From: an uncultured Clostridia bacterium
GTDB taxonomy: Bacteria; Bacillota; Clostridia; Oscillospirales; Acutalibacteraceae
DNA: 10,696 nt
Reading direction: 5' to 3'
NCBI GenBank assembly: GCA_946405475.1
Contig: CAMJHI010000052.1
Span: 1-10,696, forward strand
Below the pieces are notes generated by a model. The model ran no database searches, was not told the origin of the DNA, and saw only the letters and a list, made by a program, of their open reading frames with translations. Position numbers and translations under genes: made by a program. How positions within the stretch are numbered: the stretch's first letter is position 1; each line of letters starts with the position of its first letter. This document shows positions 1 through 8,136 of the stretch, piece by piece.

Positions 1-32
1 GGTTGTTGATCGCTGTGCGGTTCATGTTGTAG

Positions 33-52
33 GGCACGCATTCTTGCGTGCC
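33..52. repeat. Perfect short hairpin, 8-bp arms
   Basis: The arms GGCACGCA (33-40) and TGCGTGCC (45-52) are perfectly complementary around a TTCT loop. No T-run follows on either strand, so it does not look like an intrinsic terminator. It could be part of a dispersed hairpin repeat of the GTAGGG(stem)CCGCC kind that I recall from clostridial spacers, but that identity is from memory and was not tested. No gene is visible from 1 to 298; this hairpin, the heptad array and the glpK promoter are what that stretch holds. Confidence 0.5.
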
Positions 53-71
53 GCCAAATCATGCAGAAGGC

Positions 72-206
72 GAAATGAATTAGGAATGAGGAATTATGAA
101 TGAGGAATTATTGCTATCGGCTATCAGCTGACAACTGACTTCCGCTATCAGCTATTTGCTATCGGCTATCGGCTATTGGCTATCCGCTATCGGCTGTCAG
201 CTTTTA
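72..206. repeat. Composite 7-base tandem array, left of glpK
   Basis: The stretch divides into 7-base units. Positions 72-113 are AT-rich units such as ATTAGGA, ATGAGGA and ATTATGA. Positions 114-141 are CTATCGG, CTATCAG, CTGACAA and CTGACTT. After a 2-base slip at 142-143, nine units of the GCTATCN type fill 144-206 (GCTATCA, GCTATTT, GCTATCG twice, GCTATTG, GCTATCC, GCTATCG, GCTGTCA, GCTTTTA). The register is unbroken across the change from the AT-rich to the GCTATC type. A related array in inverted orientation follows glpK at 1811-1908. The array ends about 20 bases before the glpK -35 box, so it is probably not in the glpK transcript. It resembles in style the heptanucleotide STRR repeats known from cyanobacteria; function unknown. 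Confidence 0.85.
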
Positions 207-213
207 TTTACGA

Positions 214-248
214 AAAAGCAAAGAATCATTGACTTGACCCTTGCTTTT
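214..248. promoter_or_regulatory. Inverted repeat around the glpK -35 box, candidate operator
   Basis: AAAAGCAA at 214-221 and TTGCTTTT at 241-248 are exact reverse complements with 19 bases between them. The -35 hexamer TTGACT (229-234) sits at the centre. A repressor bound to both arms would cover the promoter. The regulator is not identifiable from this window, and the arms are A/T-rich enough that chance pairing remains possible. Confidence 0.35.
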
Positions 249-258
249 GGTGTATGAT
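229..258 (+). promoter_or_regulatory. Probable sigma-A promoter of glpK
   Basis: TTGACT (229-234) and TATGAT (253-258) each match 5 of 6 consensus bases and are 18 bases apart. Transcription would start near 265, which leaves a leader of about 34 bases before the TTG start codon at 299. The -35 box lies inside an inverted repeat with perfect 8-bp arms, AAAAGCAA (214-221) and TTGCTTTT (241-248), which could be an operator. The hexamers are read directly; promoter activity and operator function are inferred. Confidence 0.6.
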
Positions 259-283
259 AGAAAGCGGTAAAATCTGTGACTTT

Positions 284-290
284 AAGGAGG
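284..290 (+). promoter_or_regulatory. Ribosome binding site that fixes the glpK TTG start
   Basis: AAGGAGG at 284-290 is followed after 8 bases by TTG at 299. No ATG is available at that distance. The in-frame ATG at 254 overlaps the proposed -10 box and so would lie upstream of the transcript, which supports TTG as the start. Confidence 0.8.
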
Positions 291-298
291 TTTTCGAT

Positions 299-1810
<1,512 letters not shown>

Positions 1811-1908
1811 GCCGATAGCGGATAGCTGATAGCCGATAGCAGTTGTCAGTAGTCAGCTGATAGCTGATAGCAATAATTCCTAATTCCTAATTCATAATTC
1901 ACAATTCA
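1811..1908. repeat. Composite 7-base tandem array between glpK and the dehydrogenase
   Basis: Fourteen 7-base units run without a slip from the base after the glpK stop to just before the next ribosome binding site. Four units are GCCGATA, GCGGATA, GCTGATA and GCCGATA, followed by five transitional units (GCAGTTG, TCAGTAG, TCAGCTG, ATAGCTG, ATAGCAA), then five AT-rich units (TAATTCC twice, TAATTCA twice, CAATTCA). Read on the minus strand it has the same order as the array at 72-206: AT-rich units, then TTGCTATC, then AGCTGACAACTGAC-like units, then GCTATC units. glpK is therefore bracketed by an inverted pair. The array probably lies within the glpK-dehydrogenase transcript. Confidence 0.85.
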
Positions 1909-1926
1909 AAAAGGAGTGTATTAAAA

Positions 1927-3039
1927 ATGGCAAAAATTGTTGTTGACTGGAAAACCATTCATGATTTCATGGTGGATGCGTTCAAGGGCGTCGGCGTTCC
2001 GGCGGACGACGCGGAAATCGTGGTCGACGTTCTGCTGGAATCCGACCGCCGCGGCATCGAATCCCACGGCTGCAACCGCTTCAAGCCCATCTACATCGAC
2101 CGCATCAACGCGGGCATTCAGCAGCCCGTGACCAACTTTGAAATTGTCAAAGAGACCGAGACCACCGCGGTGGTCGACGGCCACGACGGCATGGGTCAGG
2201 TCATCGGCTACAAGTCGATGAAAATGGCCATTGAAAAGGCGAAGAAATACGGCATGGGCATGGTCGTTGTGCGCAATTCCTGCCACTACGGCATCGCCGG
2301 CTATTATGCCACCATGGCCGCCAAGGCTGGCTGCATCGGCATGACCGGCACCAACGCGCGCCCCTCCGTCGCCCCGACCTTCGGCGTGGAAGGCATGTTC
2401 GGCACCAACCCGCTGACCATCGGCATCCCCACCGACGAAGATTTTGATTTCGTCATCGACTGCGCCACCTCCATCACCCAGAACGGCAAGATCGAGTATT
2501 ATGAGCGCATCGGTGAAGACGTGCACCCCGGCACTATCATCGACATTGACGGCAACCCTGTTTCCGGCGACGCCGGCGTGGCGCTGAAAAAGATCCGTCA
2601 GGGCACGGCCGCTCTCACCACCCTGGGCGGCATCGGCGAAGCCCTCGGCGGCTACAAGGGCTACGGCTACGCCATGGTCGTGGAGCTGCTCTCCTCCATC
2701 CTGCAGGACGGCAACTACGGCAAAATGCTCGACGGCAAAGGCCCCAACGGCGAACTGGTGCCCTACCATCTGGGTCACTTCTTCATCGCCATCGACACCG
2801 ACCACTTCCTGGGCGAAGAGCTGGCCCGCAAAAAGGCCGGCGAGATCATCCGCACCGTCCGCGCCTCCAAGAAGGCTCCCGGTCAGGATCATATCTATTC
2901 CGCCGGTGAAAAAGAGTGGAACGTGTGGCTGGCCCGCAAGGACAGCGGCGTGCCGATCAACGAAGCCGTTCAGAAGGAAATCAGCAAGGTGCGCGACGAT
3001 CTCGGCCTGAGCTACACCTTCCCGTGGGACGAGAAATAA
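1927..3039 (+). CDS. Ldh2-family NAD(P)-dependent malate/lactate dehydrogenase
   Basis: The 370-residue protein belongs to the type-2 malate/L-lactate dehydrogenase family (MDH type 2, Ldh2; unrelated in fold to classical Rossmann malate dehydrogenase), which interconverts 2-hydroxy acids and 2-oxo acids with NAD or NADP. Family signatures seen are RRGIESHG (41-48, with H47), RNSCHYG (116-122, with H120), TNARPSVAPTFG (142-153), GTNPLTIGIP (159-168) and GGYKGYGYAMVVELLSS (241-257). AAGGAG at 1911-1916 sits 10 bases before the ATG. The family also includes ureidoglycolate, sulfolactate and 2,3-diketogulonate dehydrogenases. The malic enzyme next door favours malate as substrate, but this is inference. 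It is separated from glpK by the 1811-1908 repeat and has no promoter that I could recognise. Confidence 0.9.
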   Translation: MAKIVVDWKTIHDFMVDAFKGVGVPADDAEIVVDVLLESDRRGIESHGCNRFKPIYIDRINAGIQQPVTNFEIVKETETTAVVDGHDGMGQVIGYKSMKMAIEKAKKYGMGMVVVRNSCHYGIAGYYATMAAKAGCIGMTGTNARPSVAPTFGVEGMFGTNPLTIGIPTDEDFDFVIDCATSITQNGKIEYYERIGEDVHPGTIIDIDGNPVSGDAGVALKKIRQGTAALTTLGGIGEALGGYKGYGYAMVVELLSSILQDGNYGKMLDGKGPNGELVPYHLGHFFIAIDTDHFLGEELARKKAGEIIRTVRASKKAPGQDHIYSAGEKEWNVWLARKDSGVPINEAVQKEISKVRDDLGLSYTFPWDEK

Positions 3040-3227
3040 TTCGGAATTATGAATTCGGAGTTCGGAATTGAGCTCTGTCGAACCGGCTGGTTCGGATCCA
3101 TTGGCAGGCGCGCCGCAACAGACGGCGCCGTATCCTGCTCACCGAAACGGTCGAAACAGGATTGATTTGTTAAGTTCTGAAAATCGGAGCGAAGCGACCC
3201 TCAATTCCGCCTTCCGCATTCCGCATT
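3040..3227. repeat. Spacer element with inverted heptad ends
   Basis: The spacer starts at the base after the dehydrogenase stop with 7-base units TTCGGAA, TTATGAA, TTCGGAG, TTCGGAA, TTGAGCT (3040-3074). It ends with units CTCAATT, CCGCCTT, CCGCATT, CCGCATT (3200-3227). The inner ends are exact inverted copies: CGGAATTGAG at 3063-3072 and CTCAATTCCG at 3200-3209, enclosing 127 bases. The interior contains a small hairpin (CGAACC 3079-3084, GGTTCG 3089-3094) and GC-rich sequence without an open reading frame of note. The layout resembles a small non-autonomous mobile or repeat element, but no target-site duplication was identified. It occupies nearly all of the 218-base gap before the malic enzyme gene. 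Confidence 0.6.
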
Positions 3228-3257
3228 GATAAAATAACTTGAAAAGGATGATAAACG

Positions 3258-4430
3258 ATGGACTACGCAAAAGAATCCCTGCGCCTTCACTATGAGTGGA
3301 AGGGCAAACTCGAAGTGAACGCCCGCGCCAAGGTCGACAACAAAGACGCCCTTTCGCTGGCCTACACCCCCGGCGTTGCCGCGCCCTGCCTGGAGATCCA
3401 GAAGGATATCAACAAAAGCTATGAGCTGACCCGCCGCTGGAACACCGTGGCCGTCGTCACCGACGGCACCGCCGTGCTGGGTCTGGGCGATATCGGCCCC
3501 GAAGCCGGCATGCCCGTCATGGAAGGCAAATGCGTGCTGTTCAAAGAGTTCGGCGGCGTTGACGCCATTCCGCTTTGCGTGCGCACCAAGGACGTGGACG
3601 AAATCGTCAACGTGGTTTCCCTGCTGGCCGGCAGCTTCGGCGGCGTGAACCTGGAAGACATCGGCGCGCCCCGCTGCTTCGAGATCGAGCGCAAGCTCAA
3701 AGAAAAGTGCGACATCCCGATCTTCCACGACGATCAGCACGGCACCGCGGTCGTTTGCTCCGCGGCCCTCATCAACGCGCTGAAGATCGTGAAGAAAGAC
3801 ATCAAAGACTGCACCGCCGTGTTCAACGGCGCCGGCGCGGCAGGCGTTGCCATTGCCAAGCTCTTCAAGTGGATGGGCATGAAGAACATCATCATGTGCG
3901 ACCGCAAGGGCATCATCTGCGACGGTACGCCCGGCCTGACCCCTGCCAAGCAGGAAATCGCTGATTTCACCAACAACGACCGCATCACCGGTCAGCTTGC
4001 CGACGCGCTCAAGGGCGCCGATATCTTCATCGGCGTGTCCGCGCCCGGCTGCGTGACCCCCGAAATGGTCAAATCCATGGCGGATAACGCCATCGTGATG
4101 GCCATGGCCAACCCGGTGCCCGAAATCATGCCCGACCTCGCGCTCGAAGCGGGCGCCGCCGTGGTCTGCACCGGCCGCAGCGACTTCCCGAACCAGGTCA
4201 ACAACGTGCTGGCGTTCCCCGGCATCTTCCGCGGCGCGCTCGACGTTCGCGCCAGCGACATCAACGAAGCCATGAAGGTGGCCGCCGCCAACGCGCTGGC
4301 CGACCTCATTTCCGAAGATGAGCTGACCGCCGATTACATTCTGCCCAAGGCGTTCGATCCCCGCGTCAAAGACGCTGTGGCCGCCGCCGTGGCGCAGGCC
4401 GCCCGCGATTCCGGCGTAGCCAAAATCTGA
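3258..4430 (+). CDS. Malic enzyme, short bacterial form
   Basis: The 390-residue cytoplasmic enzyme oxidatively decarboxylates malate to pyruvate and CO2 with reduction of NAD(P). The N-terminal malic domain (about 15-150) shows YTPGVAAPCLEI (36-47, with Y36 as the likely catalytic Tyr), MEGK (88-91, likely catalytic Lys) and NLEDIG (131-136, metal ligands). FHDDQHGTAVV (156-166) is the classic malic-enzyme motif with metal ligand Asp. The C-terminal Rossmann domain has NGAGAAGVAIA (190-200) and an Asp at 215 ending the second strand (CDRKG). Length fits the compact bacterial class without a phosphotransacetylase-like extension. AAAAGGA at 3242-3248 precedes the ATG by 9 bases. I cannot decide NAD versus NADP from sequence alone. 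The upstream 2-hydroxyacid dehydrogenase could supply or consume malate. Confidence 0.96.
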   Translation: MDYAKESLRLHYEWKGKLEVNARAKVDNKDALSLAYTPGVAAPCLEIQKDINKSYELTRRWNTVAVVTDGTAVLGLGDIGPEAGMPVMEGKCVLFKEFGGVDAIPLCVRTKDVDEIVNVVSLLAGSFGGVNLEDIGAPRCFEIERKLKEKCDIPIFHDDQHGTAVVCSAALINALKIVKKDIKDCTAVFNGAGAAGVAIAKLFKWMGMKNIIMCDRKGIICDGTPGLTPAKQEIADFTNNDRITGQLADALKGADIFIGVSAPGCVTPEMVKSMADNAIVMAMANPVPEIMPDLALEAGAAVVCTGRSDFPNQVNNVLAFPGIFRGALDVRASDINEAMKVAAANALADLISEDELTADYILPKAFDPRVKDAVAAAVAQAARDSGVAKI

Positions 4431-4445
4431 CGCACTGCCAACAAA

Positions 4446-4483
4446 AAAAGACCCGCTGTTCCGTTTGGTTCAGCGGGTCTTTT
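4446..4483. terminator. Bidirectional intrinsic terminator
   Basis: Perfect 13-bp arms (4446-4458 and 4471-4483, with core GACCCGCTG/CAGCGGGTC) enclose a 12-base loop. The stem is flanked by seven A on the left (4443-4449) and a T-run on the right, so it can stop transcripts from either side. It lies 15 bases after the malic enzyme stop and 26 bases beyond the stop of the converging transglutaminase-like gene at 4510. Confidence 0.93.
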
Positions 4484-4509
4484 GATTTTCGATCCAGTTA
4501 AGAGAACGG

Positions 4510-6231
4510 TCAGGTTCCGAACAGAAGATTTAGGAAAAACGCGAACATGGCGCGCAGCCAGTCAAGAAGTCCCTGCTTTTGCTGCGGCTGCTGCTGTTCG
4601 GCAGGCTCCTCGCTTTCGGCGGGGGGCTGATCGGGCTGGGTCGGCTGGGTGGGCTGCGTCGGCTGCGTCGGCTGGTCGTTGTTGTCGACCTGTCTGCGCC
4701 ACTGCGCCCAAAGCGTGATATCCTCATCCTTGGTGTAAACGCTGCCCGGCTGATAGCTCGCGCCGGAGCCGTCCGCCTTGGTGTTCCAGCCGAGGAAAGC
4801 ATAGCCGGAGCGGGTCGGCTGGATCGAGGTGATGGTCAGCGGCTGACCGGCGAGCTTGGTTTGCGGCTGCGGTGCGCCGCTGCCGCCGTTGGCCTGATAA
4901 GCAACGGAGAAATCCTGCGTGAGCTGAACCGTTTTGGTCTGCGTGATGGTGATCGGGTTGGTGCCGATCTGCGCCGTCATCGTCCAATCGTTGACGTGGG
5001 CGCCGAAGAGATAGGAACCGGAGGCGAGCGTGGGCGAATCAACCACCGAGGCGTTCAGATCCGGCAGGCTGAGCCGCACCACCTGCGTGGGCGTGGTGTA
5101 ATACAGATAGCGGCTGTTGGCCGACAGGCAGTGGAACTTCGTCACGATCGTGTCGCTTTGGCTGGTGGCTTTTTTGTGAATGCCCCAGTTGCCCCACGCG
5201 CCGCCGAGCGCGAACAGCTTGCGGGCCGAGCCGTTTTGGGATTGATACAGGGCGCCGCTCATGGAATCGATGAAATACAGCGTGCTGTGGCTCCAGACGA
5301 ATTCCGCGATCGAATTCTGCCAGTAGGCGTTGTCGTAAGCGGTGGAAACGGGCACGGCGGAATAATCATCGGCCGTGTGCTGGGTGTCGCGTATGCCTTT
5401 GGTCGAGCGCAGGAAATTTTCGTGGAACACCCGGCCGGCTACGTCGGTCCAGCCGCCGTCATCCCACGTGACGTCCACGTGATACCACGCGCCGTTGACC
5501 TTGATCATGTTCCAGGCGTGGTTGAGCGATTCGGAATCGACGTATTGCGATTCGATGCCGACCTGCTCAAGCAGGTAGTGGTACAGCCGCGCGTAACCCG
5601 AGCAGACGCCTTGGTGCATCAGCAGCGGCCCCTCCACCGTGTAGCAGGGGGAACCGACATTATTGTTGCCGCAGTAACCGTAGGCCGTCCACGTAATGAT
5701 GCGGTCGTGGAGCAGCAGCGCTTTTTCGACCTCGGTCAGCGCCGGGTCGGTCAGATCGCGCAGCAGCCAGGCGGCGTTCTGATGAAACTGCTCCAGCTTC
5801 GCGGCGTATTCCTCCGCCGTGTAGCGGTAGGTGATGTTGCGCAATTCGGAAAGATAACCGCCCGAGGAGCGAACGGAAAACGAGAAGTTGAGGTGGAACG
5901 CTTCCGGCATTTCGCTGCCGATGTAATCGACCAGCGCCTGCGTCTGATCGAGCGGGATATGATAGGCCTGCAGGGGAATCTCAGTCGCGCAGTTTTCAAA
6001 TTGCTCCAGCAGCGTATCGTGAAGCGTGGTGAAATCGAAGCTGTTCGCTGTTGCTGTGCCGTTGAGGGCGAGCGACAGCTCCGGCTGATGAGAGGAGGCC
6101 TTCGTCAGATCCGGATCGAAGGTGAACGTATCGGCCTGCCGCCCTGCCGCGGAGGCAATGGCAACAGGGCAGACAGACACCATGAGCAGCAGCGCGATCA
6201 AAACGGCCAGCCAGCGTGTCGTCTTTTTCAT
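4510..6231 (-). CDS. Secreted transglutaminase-like protein with InlB-type B-repeat
   Basis: The 573-residue protein starts at the ATG ending at 6231, 8 bases after AAGGAGG; the longer in-frame starts lie on or upstream of that site. Residues 1-29 form a signal peptide (MKK, hydrophobic core, ASAA). A transglutaminase-like (papain-fold) core covers about 165-260 with GVCSGYA (Cys210), LNHAWN (His238) and WYHVDVTWDD (Asp253) as the catalytic triad. Such domains act as extracytoplasmic proteases or crosslinkers; the substrate here is unknown. Residues 290-440 look like a beta-rich region of unknown type. A Listeria-Bacteroides (InlB) B-repeat follows at about 443-512 (YQANGG, GYAFLGWNT, TLWAQW), then a PTQ-repeat linker (521-533), a Glu/Gln-rich stretch, and a hydrophobic tail (555-572). 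There is no LPXTG. It is monocistronic, with its own promoter and terminator. Confidence 0.88.
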   Translation of the reverse strand: MKKTTRWLAVLIALLLMVSVCPVAIASAAGRQADTFTFDPDLTKASSHQPELSLALNGTATANSFDFTTLHDTLLEQFENCATEIPLQAYHIPLDQTQALVDYIGSEMPEAFHLNFSFSVRSSGGYLSELRNITYRYTAEEYAAKLEQFHQNAAWLLRDLTDPALTEVEKALLLHDRIITWTAYGYCGNNNVGSPCYTVEGPLLMHQGVCSGYARLYHYLLEQVGIESQYVDSESLNHAWNMIKVNGAWYHVDVTWDDGGWTDVAGRVFHENFLRSTKGIRDTQHTADDYSAVPVSTAYDNAYWQNSIAEFVWSHSTLYFIDSMSGALYQSQNGSARKLFALGGAWGNWGIHKKATSQSDTIVTKFHCLSANSRYLYYTTPTQVVRLSLPDLNASVVDSPTLASGSYLFGAHVNDWTMTAQIGTNPITITQTKTVQLTQDFSVAYQANGGSGAPQPQTKLAGQPLTITSIQPTRSGYAFLGWNTKADGSGASYQPGSVYTKDEDITLWAQWRRQVDNNDQPTQPTQPTQPTQPDQPPAESEEPAEQQQPQQKQGLLDWLRAMFAFFLNLLFGT

Positions 6232-6290
6232 GACCATGACCTCCTTCGGATTTTTTGCCAAAGCGCCGTATCGGCCACTTTGACAATTTC

Positions 6291-6319
6291 ATTATATCAG
6301 CACTTTTGTGCAAATACAA
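6291..6319 (-). promoter_or_regulatory. Probable promoter of the transglutaminase-like gene
   Basis: On the minus strand a perfect TATAAT (plus coordinates 6291-6296) is preceded by TGA, giving an extended -10 (TGATATAAT). A weak -35, TTGTAT (6314-6319), lies 17 bases upstream. The spacer contains a small inverted repeat, GCAC-AAAA-GTGC (6300-6311). Just upstream, a perfect 12-bp AT palindrome at 6335-6346 gives an UP-element-like AT-rich stretch. The site lies about 60 bases before the start codon. Confidence 0.6.
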
Positions 6320-6420
6320 CATATATTTTCAAAGATTTTATAAAATTTCGTGCAGAACAATCAAAAAGAACTTTCCCGACCCGTTTTTGTTCCGGGATCT
6401 CTCTTGTCGGTGTCGGAATG

Positions 6421-6463
6421 AAAACAGCTCCCGACGTTCCACACGAACATCGGGAGCTGTTTT
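6421..6463 (-). terminator. Intrinsic terminator after the lipoprotein gene
   Basis: Arms of 19 bases (6421-6439 and 6445-6463) pair with a single C-A mismatch (6435/6449) around a five-base loop. The stem core is CAGCTCCCGA/TCGGGAGCTG and it is bounded by A-runs and T-runs on both sides. It lies 18 bases past the lipoprotein stop on the minus strand, and separates that operon from the promoter of the transglutaminase-like gene. Confidence 0.88.
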
Positions 6464-6481
6464 TGCGGGTTTTGTCAAGCA

Positions 6482-7291
6482 TCACGCCTGATCATCGAGA
6501 AACACCACACGCACCGTGCCCGTGGCCAGGGGCGCCAGGGCGGTGGTGGCGGAGCCGTCCGGGTTGAGGGCGGCGGGGGCGCGCATGGTTTCTTTGTTGA
6601 GCTTTACGCCGTCGGCGTCGTAGCAGTCGTAGCCGAGCTGCACGATCACCGGCGCACGCAGCGCGGTCAGGGGATGCACGGTGAGCGTGAGGGCGGCGTT
6701 GTTGTTGACGAAGGAGGCTTCATATTTGTCGATCTGGTATTTGACGGTCTCGCCGTTTGCGGTGAACGAGAGCGTGCCGGGGTAGCTGACCTTGACCTTT
6801 TTCGGCGCCACGGTGGTTCCGACCGGCCGGTTGGTGGAAAGCGACTCGGGCAGCTTCACTGTTTTCGGCTCAGTTTCGGGCATCGTGGGACGCGTGGTGA
6901 GGCGGTTGGGCGAGGTCGAACGTATCACCACGGTGGTGATGTGTTCCCGGTTGGTGTGGCCGGGGTAAGCGGTCGTGGTTTCCGTTTCTGGTTTCGTTTC
7001 GGTCGCCGTCTCAGCCTCGGCCTCGGCCTCGCGGGACGCCGCGTCCTCCGGCGTCATGAGCGTAACGCCCACCAGCTCACCGGCCTGATCCGTCACGGGC
7101 TGCGCCACCTGCGTGTCGCCGTTCTGGGCGGTCACGGTCTCGCCCACGGCATAGATCGAACCATCCTCGGCCGAAGCGGTCTCACCCTGATGCGGCAGCG
7201 TCGGCTGGGGCTCCACCGTCGCTTTCGTGCAGCCGACCAGCGCGCCGATCGTCACCGCCAGCGCGGCCAGAAAAGCAAGCTTCTTTTTCAT
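6482..7291 (-). CDS. Predicted lipoprotein of unknown function
   Basis: I do not recognise this 269-residue protein. Residues 1-20 are a lipoprotein signal (MKKKLAF, hydrophobic core) with lipobox LVGC, so Cys21 would be lipidated and the protein anchored on the outer face of the membrane. Residues 22-87 are polar. Residues 88-110 form a Glu/Ala/Thr-rich low-complexity linker (REAEAEAETATETK), and 111-165 are Thr/Pro-rich, so the N-terminal half is probably an extended stalk. About 166-269 has alternating hydrophobic residues typical of a small beta-sandwich (YPGTLSFTANG, AALTLTVHPLTA, GTVRVVFL). GAGGAGG precedes the ATG. It is the last gene of the minus-strand cluster, 31 bases after the isomerase stop and just before a terminator. 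Confidence 0.8.
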   Translation of the reverse strand: MKKKLAFLAALAVTIGALVGCTKATVEPQPTLPHQGETASAEDGSIYAVGETVTAQNGDTQVAQPVTDQAGELVGVTLMTPEDAASREAEAEAETATETKPETETTTAYPGHTNREHITTVVIRSTSPNRLTTRPTMPETEPKTVKLPESLSTNRPVGTTVAPKKVKVSYPGTLSFTANGETVKYQIDKYEASFVNNNAALTLTVHPLTALRAPVIVQLGYDCYDADGVKLNKETMRAPAALNPDGSATTALAPLATGTVRVVFLDDQA

Positions 7292-7322
7292 GTCGTTCCT
7301 CCTCTTCTGAATTCCGACCGTT

Positions 7323-8126
7323 TCAGAGCTTTTGCATCATGGAACGATAGTTTGCGGCAAAGTCTTCACAGGTCAGGTCACGGGTGCGCCACGGCGCGCT
7401 TTCAGGCGGGGCAAAGCCCACCTCGTAAAGCCATGCGCCGTCGTATCCGGCCGCCTGCAGGCACTTAACAAGCCGCGGCCAGTCCAGCTTGCCCTCGCCG
7501 GGCAGCCAGTGCTTTTCGTCGACAAAATCATAATCCGACACGTGGGTAGTCACGATCTTATCGCCCAACTTTTCGATAAAGGGCGCGAAGTCCTCGCCCA
7601 GCAGGTGGTTGGTGTCAAAGCACACGCGCAGACTCTCATGCGCTTTCAGCAGTTCCAGCATTTCGTCGCTGTTTTTGCCCAGGCAAGTGCGCGGCAGGTT
7701 TTCGACGCAGACGACCGCGCCGAGCTCGTCGGCGGCCGCCGCCATGCGGGCCAGCGACCGCTGCGCCGTTTCCATGCGCAGGGCACGGCGGCTGTCCATG
7801 ATCGGCTCGCCGCTGGGGTGCACGATAAAGCGCGTGACGCCCGCCTGCCCGTTGGCGCGGCGCATCAGGTCAAGAAAATAATCCACGGTCCGATCCGCGA
7901 TGGTCGGATAGGAAATATCAATGATATTGAACGGCATGAACGGCAGGTGCAGCGACCAAAGCGCCACGCCGGTCGATTCCGCCCACTGCTTTGCCTGCGC
8001 AAAATCCAGCGCTTCGGTGGCCTCTTTGCCGTAGGAAATTTCCATGGCGTCGATCCCCGCCGCGGCATAGGCCTTGAACAGCTCTTCGCCAAACGGTTTG
8101 CTGCAGCTTGATAATCCGAGCCTCAT
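7323..8126 (-). CDS. Sugar phosphate isomerase/epimerase-like TIM-barrel protein
   Basis: The 267-residue protein is of the xylose-isomerase-like TIM-barrel superfamily (AP endonuclease 2 fold), whose members isomerise or epimerise sugars and polyols with a divalent metal. Candidate metal and substrate residues follow the family pattern: H60 (SLHLPF), H103 (VHPSGE), E142 (CVEN), D171 and H174 (FDTNH), H195 (THVSDYD), the HWLPGEGKLDW motif at 206-216, and E235 (YEVGF). The start is the ATG ending at 8126, preceded by GAGGTGA that overlaps the stop of the upstream GH16 gene; a longer form with seven more residues has no ribosome binding site. The 10-base gap implies translational coupling to the GH16 gene, so a role in handling sugars released by that enzyme is plausible but inferred. 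Confidence 0.86.
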   Translation of the reverse strand: MRLGLSSCSKPFGEELFKAYAAAGIDAMEISYGKEATEALDFAQAKQWAESTGVALWSLHLPFMPFNIIDISYPTIADRTVDYFLDLMRRANGQAGVTRFIVHPSGEPIMDSRRALRMETAQRSLARMAAAADELGAVVCVENLPRTCLGKNSDEMLELLKAHESLRVCFDTNHLLGEDFAPFIEKLGDKIVTTHVSDYDFVDEKHWLPGEGKLDWPRLVKCLQAAGYDGAWLYEVGFAPPESAPWRTRDLTCEDFAANYRSMMQKL

Positions 8127-8136
8127 ATCGCTCACC

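Noticed and set aside
72..206. CRISPR array
   Set aside because: The units are only 7 bases long and degenerate, without unique spacers, and no cas gene is present.
254..298. ATG at 254 as the glpK start
   Set aside because: It lies in the -10 box, has no ribosome binding site, and would add 15 residues absent from the family; TTG at 299 has AAGGAGG at 8 bases.
6374..6397. Hairpin TCCCG/CGGGA upstream of the transglutaminase-like gene
   Set aside because: Only five paired bases with a 14-base loop; likely chance next to the strong terminator at 6421-6463.
4579..6567. Plus-strand open frame of 662 codons opposite the transglutaminase-like gene
   Set aside because: It is Arg/Gly/Val-rich shadow sequence, crosses the promoter and terminator of real genes, and shows no recognisable domain; the minus-strand frame has signal peptide, triad and repeats.
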